The notes below the pieces were generated by a model that was not told where the DNA came from, did no database searches, and saw only the letters and a program-made list of their open reading frames with translations. Shown here one piece after another: positions 1-5,491 of a stretch of 5,491 nucleotides of DNA. How positions within the stretch are numbered: position 1 is the first letter of the stretch; each line of letters starts with the position of its first letter. The translations under genes and the position numbers were made by a program. The stretch is from positions 1 through 5,491 of the forward strand of contig JAYTOA010000036.1 in the NCBI GenBank assembly GCA_043748015.1, written 5' to 3'. This DNA is from JAIBBG01 sp043748015 (GTDB lineage Bacteria > Bacteroidota > Bacteroidia > Flavobacteriales_D > Sanyastnellaceae).

Positions 1-772
1 TGACATCGTTTTTATACTTCATTGCTTGGTAAGAAAGATCAAGCTCCTTGAATTTCCAGAACTTCCGACCTACAACTACAAGCCGCGCATTACTTCCCGT
101 TTGCTCTTTGAATTTGTCAAACGCAGGCAACAGACGTTGAAGATTTTTTCTCGGATGAATAGAACTGACGAACACAAAATACGGATGACCTCCCGCAATT
201 TCTTTCTGTGTGAATTGACGGTCTTCTTCCGATAGAGGATGATAGTGTAGTCCAACCCCGTTATAAACGACGTGAATTTTCTGCTGATCAATTCCGTACA
301 ACGACATGATGTCGCGCTTGCTGAAATGACTCACAGTAACGATGGCTTTCGCTTTGGCGGCGAATTGCGGAGAGAACTTTCTTAAATATCTTGAGACAAG
401 TTTTGGCAAGTCTTGCGGATAATGTTCGAAATTCAGATCGTGCAGGACCAGTATCTGCGGGATTTCCGTGCGCAAAGAGCACATCATATCAGGAGAAACG
501 AATAGATCCGCTTTTATTTTTTTCAATATCCTTGGTACGGAATAGTTGTACCAGATGTGAAAAAGAATCGGATGACGCGCCTGAGGCCCAAGAACATGCG
601 GAATGACGTTATCGGCAAAAATGAATTCCGGAGAATAAGGTCGGTCAAAGAGAAAGTGAAACTCGTGTTCCGGATGGTTGCGACAGATGCGACTGAAGTG
701 TTCAAGAATAAACCAGCCAATACCATCCAACTTGCCTTTCAGCAAAAAACGCGTGTTGACGACAATTTTCAT
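1..772 (-). CDS. Glycosyltransferase family 4 (GT-B fold), N-terminal part, cut by window edge
   Basis: The reverse strand reads open from an ATG at 770-772 to the left edge (257 codons, no stop). The product starts MKIVVNTRFLLKGKLDGIGW, the opening beta strand and glycine-containing loop of a GT-B Rossmann domain. Further landmarks are HDLNFEHYPQ (residues 111-120), TVSHFSKRDI (146-155), the interdomain VVYNGV (168-173), and SSIHPRKNL (203-211), where R208 and K209 occupy the usual donor-phosphate-binding position. These are typical of GT4 enzymes of the mannosyltransferase-like type. The C-terminal EX7E donor motif would lie outside the window; such proteins are usually about 360-380 aa, so roughly 70% is present. 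It would transfer a sugar from a nucleotide donor to a glycan or lipid-linked acceptor at the cytoplasmic membrane; donor and linkage are unknown. It lies downstream of rpmH on the same strand, with the rpmH terminator ending about 20 bases before its ATG and no clear promoter of its own. Confidence 0.9.
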   Translation of the reverse strand, partial: MKIVVNTRFLLKGKLDGIGWFILEHFSRICRNHPEHEFHFLFDRPYSPEFIFADNVIPHVLGPQARHPILFHIWYNYSVPRILKKIKADLFVSPDMMCSLRTEIPQILVLHDLNFEHYPQDLPKLVSRYLRKFSPQFAAKAKAIVTVSHFSKRDIMSLYGIDQQKIHVVYNGVGLHYHPLSEEDRQFTQKEIAGGHPYFVFVSSIHPRKNLQRLLPAFDKFKEQTGSNARLVVVGRKFWKFKELDLSYQAMKYKNDV

Positions 773-792
773 CAGGCTTGGAAATTTTGGGG

Positions 793-825
793 AAAAATAA
801 AGCCGCCCGAGGTATCCCGGGCGGC
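793..825 (-). terminator. Rho-independent terminator of rpmH
   Basis: A perfect 8-bp GC-only stem (GCCGCCCG at 802-809 pairing with CGGGCGGC at 818-825, 8-base loop) is followed on the minus strand by TTTATTTTT (801 down to 793). The U-rich run is on the minus-strand side only; on the plus strand the hairpin is followed by GAAGTATC, so the terminator is directional. It lies 28 bases past the rpmH stop codon and just before the start of the next minus-strand glycosyltransferase gene, so it should end most rpmH transcripts and limit read-through. Confidence 0.88.
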
Positions 826-853
826 GAAGTATCAATAGTTGTAATATTCGTGT

Positions 854-1027
854 TTAGAGGCGTACGATGCCTTTGTGACGTCTCTCATCTGAAGTCGTCA
901 GTTTCTTTCTGCCTTTGGCACGGCGTGACGCTAGTACAGCGCGACCTTTAGTTGTTGACATACGTTTGCGGAAACCATGCTTGTTTCTACGCTTTGTGTT
1001 CGATGGTTGGTATGTACGTTTTGGCAT
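854..1027 (-). CDS. rpmH: 50S ribosomal protein L34
   Basis: Reverse-strand ATG at 1025-1027 and TAA at 854-856 give a 57-residue, very basic protein starting MPKRTYQPSNTKRRNKHGF. The L34 signature is clear: KRTYQPSN near the N-terminus, RRNKHGFRKRM at 13-23, and VLASRRAKGRKKL at 31-43. L34 is a small protein of the large ribosomal subunit that binds 23S rRNA. The C-terminal tail (TTSDERRHKGIVRL, 44-57) makes it somewhat longer than the 44-47 aa of many bacteria, in keeping with the longer forms I associate with Bacteroidota. It is a single-gene unit: a promoter lies about 40 bases upstream and a strong terminator 28 bases downstream. In many bacteria rpmH is next to rnpA and dnaA; here both neighbours are glycosyltransferase genes. 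Confidence 0.97.
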   Translation of the reverse strand: MPKRTYQPSNTKRRNKHGFRKRMSTTKGRAVLASRRAKGRKKLTTSDERRHKGIVRL

Positions 1028-1065
1028 AACTCTTTGATTTTAAACGATTCTCTTAAAACGGGGGG

Positions 1066-1096
1066 CAAATATAGCCCATCTTTTATGGTGAACAAT
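1066..1096 (-). promoter_or_regulatory. Bacteroidetes-type promoter of rpmH
   Basis: On the minus strand, ATTG (1096-1093) is followed by a 19-base spacer and TATATTTG (1073-1066). This matches the known Bacteroidetes sigma-ABfr consensus TTTG...TAnnTTTG exactly in the -7 box and in TTG of the -33 box. Transcription should begin a few bases further on, near the C-run at 1060-1065, leaving a leader of roughly 30 bases before the rpmH ATG. That leader has no obvious Shine-Dalgarno sequence and is A/T-rich close to the start codon, as is usual in this phylum. Confidence 0.8.
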
Positions 1097-1129
1097 GATA
1101 TTGCACCTTTTCAACAGAAATTTTTTTTG

Positions 1130-1141
1130 ATTCTATAGAAT
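1130..1141. repeat. 12-bp perfect palindrome in the divergent intergenic region
   Basis: ATTCTATAGAAT reads the same on both strands and lies just after a run of eight T (1121-1128). It sits 34 bp upstream of the rpmH -33 box and 103 bp upstream of the rightward glycosyltransferase operon, a position where an operator or part of a promoter could lie. A palindrome of this length is expected about once by chance in a window this size, so a function is only a possibility. Confidence 0.25.
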
Positions 1142-1244
1142 TGCATTTTACTGATCGCAGCCAACAGCTAGTTTGCAATGCGCCTTTTAATTTCGATTAT
1201 CATTGCCACCAATGGCGTAAACCATTTTCTAACTCCTTCCTCTG

Positions 1245-2327
1245 ATGCGCATTTTACACGTAACCCCATGGTTTCCAACAGAGGAAAATCCGCTGCATGC
1301 AATCTATGTCGAACGACAGATCAACAGTCTTTCGGGCCTTTGTCAGCAGATGGTCTTGCACATCGACCTGAACTTTGGGGCAGGACCGAATCTGAGGACG
1401 CAGAAAAACGGTGTGCTTAGAATTCAACAGCGCGTCGTTTTTACTTCGTGGCGTCTGCGAGAATGGATATTTTATCGAATTCTGAAAAGAGAACTTCGCA
1501 GGCTGAATGCCCATGAGTCTTTCTCGCATATTAATTTTTTCATCGCATATCCTGCACTCATTCATTACGGAAAATTGAAACCATATCTTCCGGTTAAGAA
1601 ATTAATCACAGAACATTGGAGCGCTTATCAATTCAACTTCAATGTGGAATCAGTTCCTGATAGATTGAGAAAAATATTTCACCATGAAATTCCACTGGCT
1701 GTGGTTTCTCATTCGCTTGCAAATGATATCCGTAAGTTTTCAGGCGTGATGCCGCCAATCACCGTTATTCCAAATGTCGTTGACACAAAAATTTTCAATT
1801 GTCAAAATCAAATACGAGGGAATTATTATTTCACTGTTTCACTTTGGAAATATCCCAAGAAACCGCTCGAACTGCTAGAGGTTTTTCGAAAACTGAAAGA
1901 AGTTGGCAGACCGCAAGAGCTTGTCATTGGTGGTTATGGACCTGAAGAAGACAATGTTTTGAAGTTCATCAAAGACTATGATCTTGGTGATGTCATTCGC
2001 TATGTCGGAAGACTATGGCCGGAGCAAATTGCGGAAGAGATGAATCGCGCTAAAGCGTTTATTCTTCCAACAGATTATGAAACTTTTTCTGTAGTGATTG
2101 CCGAAGCCTTGAGTTGCGGATGCCCTGTTATTGCCAGTAAATCAGGAGCTATTCCGGAACTTATCAATGACCGGAACGGAATTCTTGTAGATAACAATTG
2201 GGAAGAAAGCTTGCAGAAGTTTGATTCCACTTCTTATGATCACTCCGCGATTTCCAAAAGTGCTATTGAGCAGTTTAGTCTGGAAGTGGTCGGTGCCAAA
2301 TACTTTAATCTGTTGAAACAGCTTTGA
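1245..2327 (+). CDS. Glycosyltransferase family 4 (GT-B fold), first gene of the rightward operon
   Basis: A complete 360-aa GT-B enzyme. The ATG at 1245 is chosen because MRILHVTPWFPTEENP is the usual first strand and loop of this fold, and an in-frame TAA at 1230-1232 rules out a much earlier start. Landmarks: TEHWSAY (122-128), VSHSLANDI (154-162), VIPNVVDTKIF (174-184) at the interdomain crossover, SLWKYPKKPLELL (199-211) with lysines K205/K206 at the donor-phosphate site, GGYGPEEDN (229-237), and an intact EX7E motif E279...E287 followed by ALSCGCPVIASKSGAIPELI (288-307). No signal peptide or membrane segment is seen, so it should act on the inner face of the cytoplasmic membrane with a nucleotide-sugar donor. 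Sugar and acceptor are unknown. Its stop codon overlaps the next ATG by one base (TGATG), indicating coupled translation. No convincing promoter or Shine-Dalgarno sequence precedes it. Confidence 0.93.
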   Translation: MRILHVTPWFPTEENPLHAIYVERQINSLSGLCQQMVLHIDLNFGAGPNLRTQKNGVLRIQQRVVFTSWRLREWIFYRILKRELRRLNAHESFSHINFFIAYPALIHYGKLKPYLPVKKLITEHWSAYQFNFNVESVPDRLRKIFHHEIPLAVVSHSLANDIRKFSGVMPPITVIPNVVDTKIFNCQNQIRGNYYFTVSLWKYPKKPLELLEVFRKLKEVGRPQELVIGGYGPEEDNVLKFIKDYDLGDVIRYVGRLWPEQIAEEMNRAKAFILPTDYETFSVVIAEALSCGCPVIASKSGAIPELINDRNGILVDNNWEESLQKFDSTSYDHSAISKSAIEQFSLEVVGAKYFNLLKQL

Positions 2328-3430
2328 TGAATTTCTTGAAGGGCAAAAATATTCTTGTGATTAGTCCGGAAGGTTGGGGCGTTTCTAAACTTTCAAAACA
2401 CCACTATGCGATTGAATTATCAAAGTCGAATAAAGTGTGGTTTCTTCAACCTGCATTTGCAAAAATTTCCGCTAGTGATATTCAAGACGCTTCGCCGATA
2501 ACGTTGATACAGGATGGTCGTGAAATACCCGGCATTCGTCGGTTGCCGGTATTTATGCAGAAATGGTATTTTAAAAAACGGGTTGCGCAGCTTCACAAAA
2601 AGGCCAGGGTGAAATTTGATGTCGTTTGGAATTTTGACAATTCAAGATTTTATCACCTGGATTGTTTCAGTGATGCGTTTCGCATTCATCACAAAATGGA
2701 TTATCACGTGAATTATCAAAATGAACTTGCTTCTAAGTCTGCAAATCTTTGTCTTGGTGTAACTAGCGGAATTATCGATCAGATGTCTGCATATAATGAG
2801 CATTGCCATTTCATCCAACATGGCTACGTTATTGTTCCAAAAAGTGATGTCGTTTTGCCGGTGACTAATTTAAAAACAACCGCGGTGTACGTCGGAAATC
2901 TGCTCATCCGATTTATTCATTGGAATTGGATTCACACATTGGTGGAAACCAATCCTGATGTTCAGTTTTACTTTATCGGGAGCTACGGTGAAGGTAATAT
3001 GAATCCATTCGTAGATGTGAATGCATTGGCCGACATTTCTGCTCTGAAAGTGAAGAAAAACGTCGCACTGCTTGGAGAAAAATCCGCGATTGAAATGGCT
3101 GCGTTTTGTGAACAAGCCGATATACTTTTCGCAGCTTATGATGCTGAAAAATATCCCGAGATCACAGCGAATTCACATAAAATAATGAACTACATCGGAA
3201 GCGGAACTCCGGTGGTAAGCAACGTTTTTCAAGAGTATTTTACTAATGACTCTCTCCTCTATATGGCAAGGTCGCTTGAGGAGTTTCTTCAGATTTTTAA
3301 TCGTATAAAAACGGACAAGTTGACTTTCTACAGCGAAGAGCTAGTTGCAAAAAGAAAGCATTTCGCACTGAAAAATAGCTATGAGCGACAAGTGGAAAGG
3401 ATTGATGCCCTCATTCATAATATTGTATGA
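2327..3430 (+). CDS. Putative GT-B glycosyltransferase with atypical donor-site motif (TuaH-like)
   Basis: A 367-aa protein starting MNFLKGKNILVISPEGWGVS. I start it at the ATG at 2327, which forms a TGATG stop-start overlap with the upstream gene; a TTG one codon earlier is possible but less likely. Features: first Rossmann strand NILVISPEGWG (8-18), FDVVWNFDN (97-105), FIQHGYVI (162-169) in the place of the usual PNGVD crossover, AVYVGNLL (186-193) opening the C-terminal domain, VQFYFIGSYGEG (212-223), ADILFAAYD (264-272) and HKIMNYIGSGTPVVSN (284-299). The last corresponds to the PxKxxEYxAxGxPVV loop of GT4 relatives such as the teichuronic acid enzyme TuaH; K285 is kept, but the conserved glutamate is asparagine (N288). 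A sugar transferase role in surface glycan synthesis is inferred from fold and context; loss of activity or a changed donor cannot be excluded. It overlaps the next gene by 4 bases. Confidence 0.87.
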   Translation: MNFLKGKNILVISPEGWGVSKLSKHHYAIELSKSNKVWFLQPAFAKISASDIQDASPITLIQDGREIPGIRRLPVFMQKWYFKKRVAQLHKKARVKFDVVWNFDNSRFYHLDCFSDAFRIHHKMDYHVNYQNELASKSANLCLGVTSGIIDQMSAYNEHCHFIQHGYVIVPKSDVVLPVTNLKTTAVYVGNLLIRFIHWNWIHTLVETNPDVQFYFIGSYGEGNMNPFVDVNALADISALKVKKNVALLGEKSAIEMAAFCEQADILFAAYDAEKYPEITANSHKIMNYIGSGTPVVSNVFQEYFTNDSLLYMARSLEEFLQIFNRIKTDKLTFYSEELVAKRKHFALKNSYERQVERIDALIHNIV

Positions 3431-4260
3431 TGCAAAAGCCTAAGGTCTCAATAATTATGGCTGCCCGCAACGTGCAAGATTTCATAGCAGATGCTTTGGA
3501 ATCTGTATTGAATCAATCATTTGAGGAGTGGGAACTCATCATTGTTATTAACGATAGTTCTGATGATACAAGTAATATTGTTGAGCAGTACAATGATCCG
3601 AGGATTGTGAAGATCGACATTGAAATGGGAGGACTGAGCAATGCCCGCAATGAGGGTCTTGATATTGCCAGAGGTGAGTTTATCTGTTTTCTTGACTCAG
3701 ATGACAGATTGCCAATTGACAGTCTGAAAGAAAGGGTGAAATTTTTGGTCGATTATCCGGAAGTGATGTTTGTCGACGGGCCGGTTCGCACATTCAATAA
3801 AAACTATACCCAATTGTTGCGGATATGGACTCCGGATTTTAAAGGCACCCCAGATCGCGAAATGGCCCTGCTTGCGCCGCGCTGTTTTAGTGGAATTACT
3901 TGGATGATTAGAAAATCCGGACTTGGAAGAGAACGATTTGATACTTCCTGGACGCATCTCGAGGACAGACTTTTTTTTCTGAGTATTGCGCATAAAGGTT
4001 TGTATGCTTTTGTAGATCATTTCGTATATGATATTCGCAAAAGACCAGGTTCGCTGATGAGCAATCACAAGGAACTTGAAGTGGCTTACCGAAAATTTAT
4101 GCGACATGTTAAAACAAAGCAGTTATTGAGCAAAGAAGTTGAAATGGCAGAACGAATTGCTTTTCACAGAATGTTCTTTCGTGCAGGTTTGAAGAGGTTC
4201 AATTGGATAAGTGCTGCTAAACATTTTTGTCAATTGATGAGACATAAATTGCTTGACTGA
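3427..4260 (+). CDS. Glycosyltransferase family 2 (GT-A fold)
   Basis: A 277-aa GT-A enzyme, the only one of that fold here. It opens KPKVSIIMAARNVQDFIADAL, the standard GT2 start. INDSSDD (41-47) takes the place of the common VDDGSxD nucleotide-binding loop. GGLSNARNEGLDIARGEFIC (68-87) and the metal-binding DXD in FLDSDD (88-93; D90, D92) follow. W175-x-x-L-E179-D180 is the usual site of the catalytic base (ED motif), and KRPGSLM (205-211) resembles the conserved C-terminal RxxGS loop. No membrane helices are evident, so it is a peripheral, metal-dependent inverting transferase rather than a polymerising synthase. Two adjacent ATG codons (3427 and 3430) are equally possible starts; the first gives an ATGA overlap with the upstream gene, the second TGATG. 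The 3' end overlaps the next gene by 8 bases. Donor and acceptor sugars are unknown. Confidence 0.94.
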   Translation: MMQKPKVSIIMAARNVQDFIADALESVLNQSFEEWELIIVINDSSDDTSNIVEQYNDPRIVKIDIEMGGLSNARNEGLDIARGEFICFLDSDDRLPIDSLKERVKFLVDYPEVMFVDGPVRTFNKNYTQLLRIWTPDFKGTPDREMALLAPRCFSGITWMIRKSGLGRERFDTSWTHLEDRLFFLSIAHKGLYAFVDHFVYDIRKRPGSLMSNHKELEVAYRKFMRHVKTKQLLSKEVEMAERIAFHRMFFRAGLKRFNWISAAKHFCQLMRHKLLD

Positions 4261-5485
4261 AAATAAAACGAACATATTGATTCTGTCATCATGGTCGTAT
4301 AGCGAGCCATTGATCCACAGCTACCTGCTTCCCAATGCGTGCATCATTCGGGATATTATTTCTCGTGACAGTGTTTTGTTCGTGCAGACTTCTGAGGGAA
4401 ACCCGGGTGTTATGACAAATGAGCAAAGGAATGAAGCGCGACAATCACTTTCTGAATTCAACATACAATGGTTGCCGCTGAAGCACCGTCGATTCGGTAT
4501 GCGTGCACTCTTTGCATATTGCGGTCAGTTGCTGATGCTTGTGCGATTCATTCGCAAGCAAAAAATAGATGTCATTCATTCATTTGCGCCTGCTGCAGGA
4601 ACAATGGCGTTGATCTTAAAATTCCTCACGGGTAAAAAGCTTGTCATTGATAGCTGGGAACCACATGCTGAAAGCATGGTGGAAACTGGTGTTTGGAAAA
4701 AAAATTCTTTCGCATTTCGCATTCTTTGGTGGTCCGAAAAAATGCAAGCGAGAAAAGCAGATGTGCTCATTGCGGCTTCACCCGGTATGATTGAGTACGC
4801 CCGCAATGCGTATGGCGTGGAAGCAAAAAATGTTCACGTTCGACCGGCGTGCGTTGACATGGTGCTATTTAATCCGAATAGATTTGATCACCATGCCATT
4901 CGAGCAAAAATGAATGTAGAGACTAAAATTGTTTGTGCATGCGTGAGCAAATTGGGAGGGCTTTACCTGAAACAAGAAGTCTTTGAACTTTTCAAAATCG
5001 GAGCGGATGTTTTTGGTGAAAAATTTCATGTTTTGTTACTGTCACCCAATAGCAAGGGTGAAGTTCTTGGTCTTTGCAAAGATTCCGGGTTTTTAGCGCG
5101 TCAACTTACACATGTTTCTGTTCCACATACGCTGGTGCCGGAATATTTGAGTGCTTGCGATTTTGCATTCAATCCGCAACAACCGGTTCCTTCCAAAAGA
5201 TTTGGAACACCGGTGAAGGACGGAGAGTACTGGGCGATGGGTTTACCCATTATGATATTACCGGAAATAAGCGAAGACTCGTCAATTGTTTTGAACGAAA
5301 ATGTTGGTGTGATCCTACAGAATCTTGAAGAATCAGCAATGCGAAAATCGATGTCGAATATGAAAAGCTTGCTGGAATCTAAACTCGTAAATAAGGAACA
5401 CGTCAGAAACATCGCAAAGAAATATCGCTCGTATGAAATTGCGAAAAAAGTATATCAAGAAGTTTATGGAAATGGTTCAGTGTGA
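4253..5485 (+). CDS. Glycosyltransferase family 4-like (GT-B fold), TTG start
   Basis: A 410-aa GT-B protein. An in-frame TGA at 4238-4240 and the absence of any ATG until codon 54 leave TTG at 4253 as the only reasonable start, since the first Rossmann strand (TNILILSSWSY, 6-16) lies just behind it. Other landmarks: IDVIHSFAPAAGTMAL (105-120), VIDSWEPHAESMVETG (131-146), ADVLIAASPGMIEYA (169-183), VRPACVDMVLFNP (196-208) at the interdomain linker, CACVSKLGG (228-236), and the donor loop KRFGTPVKDGEYWAMGLPIM (315-334), with K322 and E325 in the PxKxxEYxAxGxP pattern. The N-terminal domain is longer than in the 360-aa family member at the head of the operon. It should act on the cytoplasmic side in surface polysaccharide assembly, with unknown sugar. 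The 8-base overlap with the upstream gene suggests that translation depends on ribosomes finishing that gene. Its own stop overlaps a possible following GTG start. Confidence 0.9.
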   Translation: MTENKTNILILSSWSYSEPLIHSYLLPNACIIRDIISRDSVLFVQTSEGNPGVMTNEQRNEARQSLSEFNIQWLPLKHRRFGMRALFAYCGQLLMLVRFIRKQKIDVIHSFAPAAGTMALILKFLTGKKLVIDSWEPHAESMVETGVWKKNSFAFRILWWSEKMQARKADVLIAASPGMIEYARNAYGVEAKNVHVRPACVDMVLFNPNRFDHHAIRAKMNVETKIVCACVSKLGGLYLKQEVFELFKIGADVFGEKFHVLLLSPNSKGEVLGLCKDSGFLARQLTHVSVPHTLVPEYLSACDFAFNPQQPVPSKRFGTPVKDGEYWAMGLPIMILPEISEDSSIVLNENVGVILQNLEESAMRKSMSNMKSLLESKLVNKEHVRNIAKKYRSYEIAKKVYQEVYGNGSV

Positions 5486-5491
5486 AAACTG
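5482..5491 (+). CDS. Possible start of the next operon gene (GTG start, cut by window edge)
   Basis: GTG at 5482-5484 overlaps the TGA of the preceding gene by three bases in a GTGA arrangement and continues GTG AAA ACT (M-K-T). Close overlaps at every other junction of this operon make a further coupled gene plausible. Only ten bases are visible, so nothing can be said of its product, and the real next start may lie outside the window. Confidence 0.3.

Noticed and set aside
391..838. Plus-strand open frames at 391-606 and 557-838
   Set aside because: They lie antisense to the minus-strand glycosyltransferase and the terminator; their translations resemble no family, while the minus strand shows clear GT4 motifs.
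1169..1175. TAGTTTG as -7 box for the rightward operon
   Set aside because: It has one base too few between TA and TTTG, and no TTG lies at the proper distance upstream.
1200..1228. Short inverted repeats (GCCA/TGGC, AATGG/CCATT) in the leader of the first operon gene
   Set aside because: Stems are only 4-5 bp and mutually exclusive, with no U-tract or known riboswitch pattern.
1178..1420. 80-aa plus-strand frame starting before the first complete glycosyltransferase
   Set aside because: It runs out of frame into the N-terminal coding region of the GT4 gene and has no recognisable features.
2324..2329. TTG at 2324 as start of the second operon gene
   Set aside because: The ATG directly after it gives a standard TGATG stop-start overlap and costs only one residue.
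3697..4107. 136-aa minus-strand frame inside the GT-A gene
   Set aside because: It is antisense to a well-supported GT2 family gene and has no family motifs of its own; the same applies to the minus-strand frames at 1254-1565, 2870-3115, 4576-4806 and 5101-5412.
1..5491. CRISPR arrays, transposases, integrases, attachment sites, tRNA or rRNA genes
   Set aside because: No repeat-spacer pattern, terminal inverted repeats, recombinase motifs or structured RNA sequences were seen on either strand.

Overview
The window looks like chromosomal DNA from a member of the Bacteroidota (Bacteroidetes). Three things point there. The only strong promoter seen, in front of rpmH, matches the Bacteroidetes -33/-7 consensus (TTG, 19 bases, TATATTTG). 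No gene start has a convincing Shine-Dalgarno sequence. The L34 protein (MPKRTYQPSN... with a basic RHKGIVRL tail) is of a type I associate with that phylum. The assignment to phylum is inference; no genus can be named.

Layout, left to right. Positions 1-772 (minus strand) hold the N-terminal 257 codons of a GT-B fold family-4 glycosyltransferase that runs off the left edge. At 793-825 a strong hairpin plus T-tract on the minus strand ends the rpmH transcript. Positions 854-1027 (minus) encode ribosomal protein L34 (rpmH, 57 aa), which is too short for common ORF length cut-offs. Positions 1028-1244 are a divergent intergenic region with the rpmH promoter and a 12-bp palindrome; no clear promoter for the rightward genes could be found. 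From 1245 to 5485 (plus) four glycosyltransferase genes follow without any gap: GT-B (360 aa), GT-B (367 aa), GT-A family 2 (277 aa) and GT-B (410 aa). Junctions overlap by 1, 4 and 8 bases, and the last gene must use a TTG start. The final bases suggest that another gene starts at a GTGA overlap.

The rightward genes form a typical, translationally coupled operon for assembling a surface polysaccharide (O-antigen, capsule or exopolysaccharide). Each enzyme would be expected to add one sugar from a nucleotide-sugar donor to a lipid-linked acceptor at the cytoplasmic face of the inner membrane. No polymerase, flippase, sugar-nucleotide synthesis gene, mobile element, CRISPR array or tRNA/rRNA was seen. 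Sugar specificities cannot be read from the sequence. No clearly new system is visible. The most noteworthy points are the housekeeping rpmH gene sitting between polysaccharide genes, a glycosyltransferase with a changed donor-site motif, and the unusual TTG start.
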